A stretch of DNA of 64,000 bases from an uncultured Lachnospiraceae bacterium (GCA_910585545.1 CAJUFN010000010.1:15890-79889); one strand, 5' to 3'; counted from the stretch's first letter, positions 50,301 through 58,646 are shown. Numbers and translations: made by a program. The notes: generated by a model from the sequence alone, not told the origin.

Positions 50301-50495
50301 GTAACATCCACAGATGACGGAAAAGATAAGAGTAAAGCTGATGGCGGCAAAGTTGCAAGCACAGGCGGTAAAGACACTGGAAAAACAGCAGCGAAGACAG
50401 CTGACACAATGCCGGTTGCAACAAGCATGATGTTATTGGCAGTATCTGCACTTGGAATTCTTCTTTCCATGAAAAAAAGAAAAGAAGTAAGATAA
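44328..50495 (+). CDS. Large GH84 beta-N-acetylglucosaminidase with F5/8 (CBM32-like) and FIVAR repeats
   Basis: A 2055-residue surface glycosidase. Order: signal peptide (1-30), GH20b-like N-terminal domain (about 38-165), GH84 catalytic domain (about 180-480) with RGFIEGYYGNPWS and the paired catalytic Asp in ILADDFW (D305, D306), a helical region, then about five or six F5/8 type C (CBM32-like) modules between roughly 660 and 1490, several marked by a conserved FDGD or FDG motif. A long alpha-helical FIVAR-type repeat region spans about 1500-2010. The end has AAKTADTMP, a hydrophobic helix and KKRKEVR, a degenerate sorting signal. It likely removes terminal GlcNAc from mucin O-glycans, N-glycans or other glycans at the surface. 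Confidence 0.93.
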   Translation: MKNKITKRLLACALAIAMVIPSYWAPVKATEKNADEYLIYPTPHSMEYQEGDYILRDEINVIYDDEIDEATKDRMQEVADLKGLEVEIADEAVDGKTNVYVGVYGAEGDASSYIESEYEVDEALFDKNDSYFLSSDNNVISVLGKNTDASFYGLTTLYHVFAQMDSLTIRNFKVEDWADVVSRGFIEGYYGNPWSTEDRANLMTWGGYYKLNTYFYAPKDDPKHRVQWGVLYTDEEIETKIKPLAEAGNASKCRYAYALHPFPDYYNTDNNLSFGETYEEDLAKLKAKFKQVIDAGVRQIAILADDFWNPGGENGLRLLNDMTDWLENEVKPEYPDMKTTLPYVPFDYMGNGSSNELQILKQTPENVQIVMTGGRVWGEVTDNFTSTFTNNVGRGPFMWINWPCSDNSHKHLIMGGYSTFLHPGVNPSKIQGIMLNPMQQSEASKVAIFGNATYSWNIWDTEEEAAKAWDDSFSFVDHNSAVPTAASDALREMSKHMINQNMDGRVTALQESVELKEILNPFKEKLENETVTAADVDEVIEEFKILQDAARLYKNSGNEAVKGQIIYWLDCWEDTTQAAIAYLNGVKSAIEGDISSVLSYNTAGKEAFDRSKTHDFLYVDYQEIAEVGVQHIVPFINTIATYVSTKAELALDPEKVIQTYITSRTDQPSGSVDNIFDGADGTSAIYKSPNTITAGTYVGVKYSKKIAINDIRFVLGAGKDHFDKGRLEYTTDGESWNPIELIDMENEFVGVTNQQQEVVVEKENLPNGFEALGIRFIATEDNARDAWLEVREIQINKKKTAEETPGGAEKYTGTVTFDGISVQSGEISNIFDGDASTEAMLAKGPYVQGDAERDGINAGASMTITFDEPKTVGKFRFQQGASRATDVFTNADVQYQVEGSEEWVTVGTLNSETDQTIDFGGVANVKAIKILNQERVDVWVRVGEITISGPVIDTTPITYTVMKPSTWGVYSGPESKMWDGDDSTFVWFNKPGELDTYVGYDLGKEAVLESAHIVVGAGDGDKFTRYAVETSVDGSKWTAVAGYADYQGVTSGKDVLDIELGGVVARYIRVRNLQGSDKWIKFSEFTVEEVKSGTTDGVYTNIEDSSLLTNIAGGYLALQPTRITLAPGEYAGLDLKNIKTITGVDVEVTKDDSVKLQSSMNTVEWSDVSENGKYKDARYVRLYNDGDASQQVVINTFAVSYNYIAAKSVTSDISMNDSARDMRGGGNVENVFDGNLSTSGSITGPQTEGMAITFDLGQVRDFETIRYYVNENSKDFLRYAKFEVSNNPEAADEDWTEVLIVGDDNFENTSNDTVAKNGNGLVHDTQNPGNMYAERTGLDVSGRYLRVVPLKTYSHRWIDFGEIQINGGAYVTTEANKDVVGDVTEEPGKTPSNMFDGDYTTTYKASASASKFVYRISNAIAQRTIRIIQNGKVSNAKVSAVIYKDGQKETVELGTLNQVINEFAVEEGARILEIIVEWGEDIPEIAEMKTSEKAKESVDKSALEAALAKEMNDAWTAASKAAIEAARATAEEIQANEYVTQSVIDSAAGALEAAYRNAIVKGNTANLAAALENKKAQYEDDVEIYSSRSYASYDAVMNQIADAIADSENISEKDIQNLEEKLAQAEAELAYSAVCRERAQLELMNDEGVYNEADYTKDSYKVFADAKAALEAAIAADKEERMNPKEIAVLRDAYKNAKEGLVKNGETPAQADKTDLFELIKYANSQKEDANYQWVVQTVKNVFEDALTKAQEVYDEPSSTQAQVDAAYDVLLSRVHLLGFVGNTTDLQTAVAVAKGVSTEGKTEESVAVLEAAIAKAERMIEEANTLQEDLDAMIIELQDAIDGLEDKVVIEVNKDKLLELIGKAQAYDLTKYTKITADGLKVALEGAQGVYDNAEAVQEEVDSAYESLREAIFNLRKIPNKDELQNLVNSVKAMDLGVYTAKTASAVKAAYANAVAVLNDDNATEDEVKAAVAALNTAVDKLAVKPGEDKVTSTDDGKDKSKADGGKVASTGGKDTGKTAAKTADTMPVATSMMLLAVSALGILLSMKKRKEVR

Positions 50496-50519
50496 GCTGA
50501 GTCAGAATAAATAAGACAT

Positions 50520-50557
50520 AAAAAACAAACCGGAGTGAAAACTCCGGTTTGTTTTTT
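50520..50557. terminator. Strong bidirectional terminator after the GH84 gene
   Basis: A perfect 17-bp stem, AAAAAACAAACCGGAGT (50520-50536) with ACTCCGGTTTGTTTTTT (50541-50557), and a GAAA tetraloop. It serves the GH84 gene and the convergent PAP2 gene. Confidence 0.93.
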
Positions 50558-50564
50558 GTGTCGT

Positions 50565-51215
50565 TCAAATTGGTTGATGAGAGAATTTTGGTTGTTTTTT
50601 TGGCGCTCCTGCGTAAATAAAGGAGTAACATACGGTTGCGATAATGCCGGCTGCAATTACATCAATTACAGAATGTTGTTTTAAAAACATGGTTGATAAT
50701 ATGATTAAAAGACTTAATATTAATGAACCGTATTGAATATATTTTTTGGATTTTAACCGCTGACTTTGCATAATTGCGATAGCAGCTCCAATGGAATTAA
50801 ATACATGAATGCTTGGCAAAACATTCGTAGGAGTATCGGTTCGGTATAGCTGCTTTACCATATCGACAAAAATATTATCGCGGGCAAAGACTTCCGGGCG
50901 AAGCTCAAGGCCGTTTGGATAAACAGCGCTGATAATCAGGAAAAGCGTCATCCCGGTTATCAGAAAAGCGGTTAGCCTGTAAAACTCTTTTACATTCGTA
51001 AAAAAGAAATAGATTACGGTAATTGCAATATATGCAAACCAAAGCATATAAGGAACAATAAAATATTCAATAAACGGAATCTTATCATCTAAAGGTGTAT
51101 AAATAACATGAAAATCTGTTGTTACATGTTTTTCCAAATAGATAAAGCATGGAAAATAAATGAAAATATATAGTAAAACCCATGCATGTTTATATTTTTG
51201 AATCAGCTTGCTCAT
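50565..51215 (-). CDS. PAP2-family membrane phosphatase
   Basis: A 216-residue polytopic membrane protein with about six hydrophobic segments. The phosphatase signature is visible as PSIHVFNSIGAA (PSxH, near 134-145) and KQHSVIDV (HxxxD, near 180-187). Members hydrolyse lipid phosphates or diphosphates, or transfer phospho-head groups. The start is ATG 51215, 6 bp behind AAGGG; the longer upstream frame has no site. The gene lies 96 bp downstream of the glycerophosphodiester phosphodiesterase on the same strand, so both may serve lipid or teichoic-acid turnover (inference). Confidence 0.83.
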   Translation of the reverse strand: MSKLIQKYKHAWVLLYIFIYFPCFIYLEKHVTTDFHVIYTPLDDKIPFIEYFIVPYMLWFAYIAITVIYFFFTNVKEFYRLTAFLITGMTLFLIISAVYPNGLELRPEVFARDNIFVDMVKQLYRTDTPTNVLPSIHVFNSIGAAIAIMQSQRLKSKKYIQYGSLILSLLIILSTMFLKQHSVIDVIAAGIIATVCYSFIYAGAPKKQPKFSHQPI

Positions 51216-51311
51216 ACAAAACCCTTCATTCTTATATGAAATTAATTTGTTCGTGTTTCCTTGAGGATTATACCATGAAAGTAAGAGTGCAACAAGGAAC
51301 TTCATAGTATC

Positions 51312-52133
51312 TTAATAATTTTCATTTGTTCTTTCGAAAATATACATATTATGGAATGGCTTATACTTCTCTAACGCTTTTTGCGTACGCAAAGTCCATA
51401 CTGCAGTTGGAACGCGAAAGAGATAACGATTTAAAAGGAAACTCAGATTTTTGGTATCCTTATGTTTGTAAGAGATAAAATCCGGACGTCCGATAAAATT
51501 TACAAGTAAAAATTGAACGAGAAAACGTAAAATATAGGAATTATTCTTGTCATCGCGTATCAGATTAGAAGAAAGCTGACCGCGTAAGATATGTGGAGCA
51601 TGTCTTCGAAACCAGAATAATCCCAATGTATTAAAGGACTGTATCAGGTAAAATCCTTGATATCCTTTCAGTTCTTCGTATAAAAGCGGACAAAGACTCA
51701 TATCCTTGTATGGCAGCTTCAGCTCGATTAAGAGAGGTACACGTCCATTCACCTTCTTCAGGACTTCGCTTAACAGAGGAATCCGCTCGTTGCTTCCGAG
51801 GAGCGCACATGTGTGAAGTTCAGAATAAGTCATTTTTTCGACCTGTCCGGTCCTTTCGCACATCCGATTCAAGGTATCGTCATGAAAAACGATAAGCTTT
51901 TTATCTTTGGTAAGATGTACGTCCAGCTCAATACCATAACGGTGCAGTATGGCGCGGTCAAATGCAAGCAGTGAATTCTCGGGTACGCGTCTGCTCCCGG
52001 TATGAAATCCACGGTGGGCAAACATCGTACGATTGATTTTTAATATGCGCTTTTTTCTTGTGAGATTTGGAGAAATCATCCACAGATAGAGAAGGATGAT
52101 TCCGACAGCTATTATGAATGAAATAAGAGACAA
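51312..52133 (-). CDS. Membrane-anchored glycerophosphodiester phosphodiesterase
   Basis: A 273-residue GDPD-family enzyme hydrolysing glycerophosphodiesters to glycerol-3-phosphate and an alcohol. An N-terminal transmembrane helix (about 1-20) precedes the TIM-barrel domain, whose catalytic features are FAHRGFHTG, VPENSLLAF, GIELDVHLTKD and VFHDDTLNR. The start is taken as TTG 52133, 8 bp behind AAAGGAG; a TTG at 52151 overlaps that box. Divergent from galK. Confidence 0.87.
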   Translation of the reverse strand: MSLISFIIAVGIILLYLWMISPNLTRKKRILKINRTMFAHRGFHTGSRRVPENSLLAFDRAILHRYGIELDVHLTKDKKLIVFHDDTLNRMCERTGQVEKMTYSELHTCALLGSNERIPLLSEVLKKVNGRVPLLIELKLPYKDMSLCPLLYEELKGYQGFYLIQSFNTLGLFWFRRHAPHILRGQLSSNLIRDDKNNSYILRFLVQFLLVNFIGRPDFISYKHKDTKNLSFLLNRYLFRVPTAVWTLRTQKALEKYKPFHNMYIFERTNENY

Positions 52134-52206
52134 AACAGGAACTCCTTTCAATAAAAATTATAATTAGCGGCGAGCATTTTTAACTTGTTTAAGTATACCA
52201 TAATTG

Positions 52207-52235
52207 TTGACGAATGTGACAAAAGAATATACAAT
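52207..52235 (+). promoter_or_regulatory. Promoter of the galK-galT operon
   Basis: TTGACG (52207-52212) and TACAAT (52230-52235), 17-bp spacing, ahead of galK. No catabolite-response element was recognised by eye. Confidence 0.75.
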
Positions 52236-52304
52236 ATTATAAGGAATAATGTTAAATTAAGAGAATATTCTTGGATGAAAATATATGATAGGAGGATACG
52301 GAAT

Positions 52305-53468
52305 ATGAAACAAAAAGTATTGACAGAATTTCAGAAATTATTTGGGGCAGAGGGTGATATCCGCGCCTATTTTGCACCGGGACGTGTGAATCTGATTGGC
52401 GAACACACAGACTATAATGGAGGACATGTATTTCCATGTGCATTGACCATTGGTACATATGCGGCAGCAAGAGTGCGCGAGGATAAAAATATCCGTCTGT
52501 ATTCTATGAATTTTGAAAAACTTGGGGTGATTGAGACGAGTCTTGATGATCTGATACCATCTGAGAAAGCAGGATGGACAAATTACCCGAAGGGAGTTAT
52601 GTGGGCATTTGAAAAGCGTGGGTTCAAACTTCCATACGGACTTGATGTTGTACTTTACGGAAATATTCCAAATGGTTCTGGTTTATCCTCATCTGCATCA
52701 TTAGAAGTGCTGACAGGAACGATTTTAAAAGATATGTTTGGATTTGATGTGTCTATGACAGACATTGCACTTATCGGTCAGTATTCTGAAAATAATTTTA
52801 ATGGTATGAACTGTGGAATCATGGATCAGTTTGCCAGCGCAATGGGTAAAAAAGATTGTGCGATTTTCCTCGATACAAGCAATTTGAATTATGAATATGC
52901 GAAGATTGAACTGGAAGATGCAAAGATCGTAATTACGAACAGCAAGGTGAAACACAGTCTTGTAAGTTCTGCCTATAATGACAGAAGAAATGAAAGCGAG
53001 AAAGCATTAGAAGAATTGAAAACGGTTCTGGATATCGAAACGCTTGGTGATTTGAGTGAAGAACAATATGAAGCAAATAAAGATGTGATCAAATCTGAAA
53101 TCAGACAGAAACGTGCAAAACATGCAGTATACGAAAATCAGCGTACGATCAAAGCAGTGGCTGCGCTGAAAAACAATGATATTGAGGAATTCGGAAGGTT
53201 AATGAATGCATCTCACGTATCTCTTCGTGATGATTACGAAGTTTCTTGCGAGGAAATTGATATTTTAGTCGATCTCGCATGGAAGATTCCTGGGGTTATT
53301 GGTTCCCGTATCACAGGCGGCGGTTTTGGCGGATGCACTGTTAGTATCGTAAAGAATGATGCTGTGGATACGTTTATTGCGACACTGGGAGAAGAATATA
53401 AGAAAGCAGTCGGACATGAGGCGGAATTCTATGTAGTAGATATCGGTGATGGAGCAAGCGTAATATAA
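52305..53468 (+). CDS. galK: Galactokinase
   Basis: A 387-residue GHMP kinase that phosphorylates galactose to galactose-1-phosphate, first step of the Leloir pathway. The galactokinase signature GRVNLIGEHTDYNGG is near 28-42, the ATP loop PNGSGLSSSASLE near 119-131, and ITGGGFGGC near the C-terminus. Start ATG 52305 lies 8 bp behind AGGAGG; the upstream open frame has no site. galT follows after 68 bp. Confidence 0.96.
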   Translation: MKQKVLTEFQKLFGAEGDIRAYFAPGRVNLIGEHTDYNGGHVFPCALTIGTYAAARVREDKNIRLYSMNFEKLGVIETSLDDLIPSEKAGWTNYPKGVMWAFEKRGFKLPYGLDVVLYGNIPNGSGLSSSASLEVLTGTILKDMFGFDVSMTDIALIGQYSENNFNGMNCGIMDQFASAMGKKDCAIFLDTSNLNYEYAKIELEDAKIVITNSKVKHSLVSSAYNDRRNESEKALEELKTVLDIETLGDLSEEQYEANKDVIKSEIRQKRAKHAVYENQRTIKAVAALKNNDIEEFGRLMNASHVSLRDDYEVSCEEIDILVDLAWKIPGVIGSRITGGGFGGCTVSIVKNDAVDTFIATLGEEYKKAVGHEAEFYVVDIGDGASVI

Positions 53469-53536
53469 GCAAGAGAAGAATCAAAGATGCAAGCTGCAGT
53501 GGATGATAAAAGAAATCAATAACAGGAGGGAAAAAG

Positions 53537-55024
53537 ATGTTATCAGAAAACATTAAAAAATTAGTACAGTATGGTATCGACACCGGATTGATGCCAGAAT
53601 GCGAGCGTATTTATGCAACGAACCTTTTGCTGGAAATGTTCCATGAAGATGATTATGAAGATGTTGCAATCGAAGGCGAGATTGACTTAGAAGAGGTATT
53701 AAAAGCGTTGCTTGACGAGGCTTGTAGCCGCGGTATTATCGAAGACAGTATCGGATATCGTGATCTCTTTGATACAAAAATGATGAATTGCCTGACTCCG
53801 CGCCCGGCACAGGTTCAAAAAGAGTTCTATGATTTGTATGAAGAGTCACCGGAAAAGGCGACAGATTATTTTTATAAATTAAGTCAGGACAGTGATTACA
53901 TAAGAAGATACCGTGTGAAAAAAGACTTGAAGTGGAAAGTGCCAAGCGAATATGGGGAGATTGATATTACGATCAATTTGTCTAAGCCGGAGAAAGACCC
54001 AAAGGCAATCGCAGCGGCAAAGAATGCAAAGTCAAGCGCATATCCGAAATGTCAGCTTTGCGTAGAAAATGAAGGGTATGCAGGAAGATTAAATCATCCT
54101 GCTCGTGAAAATCACAGAATTATTCCAATCACGGTGAATGATACAAGATGGGGATTCCAGTATTCTCCATATGTATATTACAATGAGCATTGTATCGTAT
54201 TTAATGGGGAACATACACCAATGAAAATTGATCGAAGTGCATTTGTAAAATTGTTTGATTTTGTAAAAGCGTTCCCACATTATTTCCTTGGATCCAATGC
54301 AGACTTGCCAATTGTCGGCGGTTCTATCTTAAGTCATGACCATTTCCAGGGAGGACATTATACATTTGCGATGGCAGAGGCGCCAATAGAAGAGACATTT
54401 ACGGTAGCCGGATACGAAGATGTGGAAGCAGGGATCGTAAAATGGCCGTTATCCGTGATTCGCCTTAGAAATAAAGACGAAAAACGTGTGATAGAGCTGG
54501 CAACGCATATTCTTGAGAAGTGGAGAGACTATACAGACGAAGCGGCATTTATTTTTGCGAATACAGACGGAGAACCACATAATACGATTACTCCGATTGC
54601 AAGAAAGAAAGGCGATCTTTACGAATTAGACCTTACGCTTCGTAACAATATCACAACAGAAGAACATCCGCTTGGCTTATACCATCCACATGCGCAATAC
54701 CACAACATCAAGAAAGAAAACATTGGTCTTATTGAGGTTATGGGACTCGCAGTACTTCCGGCAAGACTGAAAGAAGAGATGGAAATCCTTGCAGATTACA
54801 TTGTGAATAAGAAAGATATAAGAAGCAATGAAAAAATCGAGAAACACGCTGTATGGGCAGAAAGTTTCCTGAATGCATATGATAATGTGACCGAAGAAAA
54901 TGTAATGGACATCTTAAAAGCTGAAATTGGAAAAGTATTCGTAGGAGTGCTCGAAGATGCAGGCGTATATAAATGTACAGAAGAAGGAAGAGAAGCATTC
55001 CGCAGATTTATCGCAGTGTTGTAA
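53537..55024 (+). CDS. galT: UDP-glucose-hexose-1-phosphate uridylyltransferase (class II GalT)
   Basis: A 495-residue enzyme exchanging UMP between UDP-glucose and galactose-1-phosphate. The length and sequence fit the Bacillus/Lactobacillus-type class II family rather than the ~350-residue class I. Visible features: CQLCVENEGYAGR near 173-185, ILSHDHFQGGHY (the nucleophilic His region) near 265-276, and GLYHPHAQYHNIKKENIGLIE near the C-terminal part. GGAGGG precedes ATG 53537. galE is not in the window. Confidence 0.95.
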   Translation: MLSENIKKLVQYGIDTGLMPECERIYATNLLLEMFHEDDYEDVAIEGEIDLEEVLKALLDEACSRGIIEDSIGYRDLFDTKMMNCLTPRPAQVQKEFYDLYEESPEKATDYFYKLSQDSDYIRRYRVKKDLKWKVPSEYGEIDITINLSKPEKDPKAIAAAKNAKSSAYPKCQLCVENEGYAGRLNHPARENHRIIPITVNDTRWGFQYSPYVYYNEHCIVFNGEHTPMKIDRSAFVKLFDFVKAFPHYFLGSNADLPIVGGSILSHDHFQGGHYTFAMAEAPIEETFTVAGYEDVEAGIVKWPLSVIRLRNKDEKRVIELATHILEKWRDYTDEAAFIFANTDGEPHNTITPIARKKGDLYELDLTLRNNITTEEHPLGLYHPHAQYHNIKKENIGLIEVMGLAVLPARLKEEMEILADYIVNKKDIRSNEKIEKHAVWAESFLNAYDNVTEENVMDILKAEIGKVFVGVLEDAGVYKCTEEGREAFRRFIAVL

Positions 55025-55040
55025 ATATGAGATTGAAAAG

Positions 55041-55075
55041 AGTAACCCCACGCCGATTGCGTGGGGTTACTATCA
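55041..55075. terminator. Terminator between galT and the TetR gene
   Basis: A perfect 13-bp stem AGTAACCCCACGC (55041-55053) / GCGTGGGGTTACT (55059-55071) with a 5-nt loop. It is GC-rich and well placed for both convergent genes, though T tracts are short. Confidence 0.85.
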
Positions 55076-55096
55076 TTGCAAAATATATTATAAGAT

Positions 55097-55711
55097 TTAT
55101 ATTTCCAGCGCTCCGTCCAGGTAATGGGACAGGGAACGGCGCATATTCCCTTCAAAGTCTGCGTCGCCGTTTCTTAAGCACCATTCGAATACATTTCCGA
55201 TGACAATCATGCGGATATCCGTCGTGATTTCATCTAGATTCAAAGTTCTTGGCAAAGCCTTGGCAATCATTGCTTTTTCAAGATAGGAACGTACGGTGAC
55301 GATTGGATAGGGACGTTCCGTGCGGATTGCGGGATTCAAGGATTGATTTTTGGGTGTATAGTATCCGCTCATGAATTCTACACCTAACTCCTTGCAGTAT
55401 TTTACATAATTCAGATATACATGAATGATTGCTGTCTTGGTTTCTTCGGCGTTGCTGGGAATATCAAGAAGATCCGGATTAATACTTGGCTGGTCCTCGA
55501 TATAGTAAGAAAGCAAATCATCTTTGGTCTTGAAATGATGATAAAAACTTCCGTTTGATACACCAGCTTCTTCGCATATGTTTTTGATAGAGAGATTTTC
55601 ATAACTGCTTTTTTGCAGAATACGTCTTGCAGCCTGGAAAATACGCTCTTTTGTCTCACGTGATTTCAACTGTTGTTTGGACAATTCTTCCGTCAGTAGC
55701 TGTTTGCTCAT
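55097..55711 (-). CDS. TetR-family transcriptional regulator
   Basis: A 204-residue regulator with an N-terminal TetR helix-turn-helix (about 18-64: ERIFQAARRIL, IKNICEEAGVSNGSFYHHFK) and an all-helical ligand domain. The effector and target are unknown. It is convergent with galT and divergent from tex across 239 bp; it could control either neighbour or only itself. The divergent gap contains a small AAACAGAG/CTCTGTTT hairpin (55802-55821) of unclear meaning. Confidence 0.9.
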   Translation of the reverse strand: MSKQLLTEELSKQQLKSRETKERIFQAARRILQKSSYENLSIKNICEEAGVSNGSFYHHFKTKDDLLSYYIEDQPSINPDLLDIPSNAEETKTAIIHVYLNYVKYCKELGVEFMSGYYTPKNQSLNPAIRTERPYPIVTVRSYLEKAMIAKALPRTLNLDEITTDIRMIVIGNVFEWCLRNGDADFEGNMRRSLSHYLDGALEI

Positions 55712-55950
55712 GTTAAACTCCTCATTTATCAGATGAATTTATATTTCATAAAGTGTGTACCTCTTTAGAATTATAGCATAGCAGGATAGAAAAGACAATA
55801 AAAACAGAGCAAACTCTGTTTCGGGTCGCCTTGCTTTTTTATTTGCACTTATTTCCAATTTCCATTATAATAAATGGCAACGATTAGTAGGAATACGTAT
55901 CGTATGGGTTTCATAATGAAATCGTCTCAGAATCAGGAAGGGAACATTAC

Positions 55951-58101
55951 ATGGATATTAATTTGAAATTAACAGAAGAACTGGGAGTGAAGCAGTGGCA
56001 AGTGGAAGCTGCAGTGAAGTTGATTGATGAAGGGAATACGATTCCGTTCATTTCCAGATATAGAAAAGAAGTGACGGGTGCATTAAATGATGAACAGCTT
56101 CGTAAACTTCATGAGAGACTGGTATATCTTAGGAATTTAGAGGAGAAAAAACAGCAAGTACTTTCTTCGATTGAAGAGCAAGGTAAGCTTACGCCGGAAT
56201 TAAAGGCGCAGATTTTAGCTGCCCAGACGCAGGTTGCGGTAGATGATTTGTATCGTCCGTATCGTCCGAAGCGAAGGACAAGGGCGACGGTTGCAAAAGA
56301 AAAAGGTCTGGAGCCATTGGCAGTACTGATCATGCTGCAAAAGACAACGCAGCCATTGGGGAAGAGCGCGGAAGCATATCTTTCTCAGGAAAAAGGAGTA
56401 GCAACGGTAGAAGAAGCGATTGCAGGAGCGCAGGATATCATTGCAGAATGCATTTCAGATGAAGCAGATTATCGAACTTACATCCGCAATATCACGATGA
56501 AGCAAGGAAAAATCCTTTCGACAGCGAAGGATGCACAAGCGCAGTCAGTTTACGAGATGTACTATGAGTTTGAAGAGCCGGTTTCCAAGCTTGCAGGACA
56601 CAGAGTCCTGGCGTTGAACCGTGGTGAGAAAGAAAAGTTTCTGGTTGTGAGGCTAGAGGCGCCTGAGGAACAGATTTTAAGATATTTGGAAAAGAAAATC
56701 ATAACAGCCGAGAATCCGATTACTACGCCAATCATCAAAGCGGCAATGGAAGATAGCTATAAGCGATTGATTGCCCCGGCGATCGAACGAGAGATTCGCA
56801 ATGATTTGACGGAAAAAGCTGAAGACGGAGCAATCGGTGTGTTTGGAAAGAACTTAGAACAGCTTTTGATGCAGCCGCCAATCGTAGGTCAGATCGTGCT
56901 TGGCTGGGACCCGGCATTTCGTACGGGGTGCAAGCTTGCGGTAGTAGATGCAACAGGGAAGGTGCTGGATACAACGGTGATTTATCCGACCGCGCCGACA
57001 ACACCGCAAAAGATTGCAGCAGCAAAGGATACGTTGAAGAAGTTAATTGAAAAATATGATATCACATTGATTTCTGTGGGCAATGGAACTGCTTCCAGAG
57101 AATCTGAAATGATCATCGTGGAATTATTAAAAGAGATTCCGCAGAATGTGCAATACATTATTGTAAATGAAGCCGGTGCATCTGTATACTCTGCGAGTAA
57201 GCTTGCAACAGAAGAGTTTCCGAATTTTGATGTGGGACAGCGAAGCGCCGCATCGATTGCGCGCAGGCTGCAAGACCCTCTGGCGGAACTTGTGAAAATA
57301 GACCCGAAATCCATTGGGGTTGGTCAGTATCAGCATGACATGAATCAGAAAAAATTAAACGAGGCTTTATCCGGTGTTGTGGAAGATTGTGTGAATAAGG
57401 TTGGCGTGGATTTGAATACGGCGTCAGCGCCATTATTGGCTTATATTTCCGGCATTTCCAGCGCCATTGCAAAAAATATTGTAATATACCGTGAGGAAAA
57501 CGGAAGATTCAAAGATAGAAAACAGCTCTTAAAAGTTTCGAAATTAGGTCCGAAAGCTTATGAGCAATGTGCTGGCTTTATGCGTATAGCGGGTGGAAAA
57601 GAGCCGCTGGACGGCACGAGCGTACATCCGGAGTCTTATAAGGCCGCAGAAGAGTTGCTAGGAATATGCGGATTCACCAAAGAAGATATCACAAAGGGAA
57701 ATTTGAACGGACTTTCCAGAAAGATAAAAGATTACAAAAAGCTGGCGGAAGAACTTGGCGTTGGAGAACTTACGCTTCGGGATATTGTCAAAGAATTGGA
57801 AAAACCGGGACGAGATCCTCGAGACGAAATGCCAAAACCGATTCTTCGCACAGATGTGCTGGAGATGAAAGACCTGACAGAGGGGATGGTATTAAAAGGG
57901 ACCGTACGTAATGTGATTGATTTTGGCGTTTTTGTTGATATCGGAGTGCATCAGGATGGGCTCGTGCATATCTCTCAGATCACAGACCGTTTTATCAAGC
58001 ATCCTCTAGAAGCGGTGAGCGTAGGAGATATTGTGGATGTAAAAGTGATGAGCGTAGATTTAAAGAAAAAGCGTATTCAGCTTACAATGCGCGGAATCTA
58101 G
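55951..58101 (+). CDS. Tex family RNA-binding transcription accessory protein
   Basis: A 716-residue Tex/Spt6-like protein. It has the N-terminal helical Tex domain (IPFISRYRKEVTGALND near 30-46), a YqgF/RuvX-like RNase-fold (GWDPAFRTGCKLAVVD near 320), helix-hairpin-helix motifs (around 490-560) and a C-terminal S1 RNA-binding domain (about 645-715, GMVLKGTVRNVIDFGVFVDIG split over the start). It associates with nucleic acids and transcription complexes; the precise role in Firmicutes is unclear. Followed after 16 bp by a YcxB-like gene. Confidence 0.93.
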   Translation: MDINLKLTEELGVKQWQVEAAVKLIDEGNTIPFISRYRKEVTGALNDEQLRKLHERLVYLRNLEEKKQQVLSSIEEQGKLTPELKAQILAAQTQVAVDDLYRPYRPKRRTRATVAKEKGLEPLAVLIMLQKTTQPLGKSAEAYLSQEKGVATVEEAIAGAQDIIAECISDEADYRTYIRNITMKQGKILSTAKDAQAQSVYEMYYEFEEPVSKLAGHRVLALNRGEKEKFLVVRLEAPEEQILRYLEKKIITAENPITTPIIKAAMEDSYKRLIAPAIEREIRNDLTEKAEDGAIGVFGKNLEQLLMQPPIVGQIVLGWDPAFRTGCKLAVVDATGKVLDTTVIYPTAPTTPQKIAAAKDTLKKLIEKYDITLISVGNGTASRESEMIIVELLKEIPQNVQYIIVNEAGASVYSASKLATEEFPNFDVGQRSAASIARRLQDPLAELVKIDPKSIGVGQYQHDMNQKKLNEALSGVVEDCVNKVGVDLNTASAPLLAYISGISSAIAKNIVIYREENGRFKDRKQLLKVSKLGPKAYEQCAGFMRIAGGKEPLDGTSVHPESYKAAEELLGICGFTKEDITKGNLNGLSRKIKDYKKLAEELGVGELTLRDIVKELEKPGRDPRDEMPKPILRTDVLEMKDLTEGMVLKGTVRNVIDFGVFVDIGVHQDGLVHISQITDRFIKHPLEAVSVGDIVDVKVMSVDLKKKRIQLTMRGI

Positions 58102-58117
58102 GGAAGGAGAGTTGGAT

Positions 58118-58627
58118 ATGGGAACGATAAGTTTTGATGTGAAAATGACAGAGAAAGCAATGCTTGACTTCTTTCTTTACCATACATATTCTAGTTTGAG
58201 CGGGATATTTGGAGTCGTATTTGGTTTTGCAACTTTATTATTTGGCATACGTGCGTTTAGCGGAGGCGATCAAAGAGCAGGGATGATTTTTCTGTTTTTT
58301 ACCTTTTTCTTTTGGATTTTCACACCGGTGAATTTGAAGATTAAGGCAAAAAGGCAGGTAGAAAAGACCCCGATGTTCCAAAAACCGCTTCATTACGAGA
58401 TGGGCGAAAAAGGAATCGAAGTTTCTCAGGAAGATGAGAAGATGATGAATCCGTGGGGTGAGTTTACTAAGGCGACAGCAACGAGTAAGAGTATTATTAT
58501 CTATGTGACGAGAGTACGCGCGCTGATTTTCCCAAAAGAATGTCTGGGAGAGCAGTATGAGGCAGTGTTGAAAATGATTTCTACCCATATGCCTCCGGCG
58601 AAGGTGAAGATTCGCCATGTGCGATAA
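58118..58627 (+). CDS. YcxB-like membrane protein
   Basis: A 169-residue protein with two close transmembrane helices (about 28-47 and 53-72) and a C-terminal cytoplasmic domain (about 90-160) with GEKGIEVSQEDEKMMNPWGEFTKA-type pattern split into W-G-E-F, which resembles the YcxB-like domain. Function unknown. ATG 58118 is 8 bp after AAGGAG at 58104-58109; the TTG at 58112 is too close. It lies between tex and tsaE and is probably cotranscribed. Confidence 0.75.
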   Translation: MGTISFDVKMTEKAMLDFFLYHTYSSLSGIFGVVFGFATLLFGIRAFSGGDQRAGMIFLFFTFFFWIFTPVNLKIKAKRQVEKTPMFQKPLHYEMGEKGIEVSQEDEKMMNPWGEFTKATATSKSIIIYVTRVRALIFPKECLGEQYEAVLKMISTHMPPAKVKIRHVR

Positions 58628-58646
58628 ATGCAAATTGGAGAGAAGC

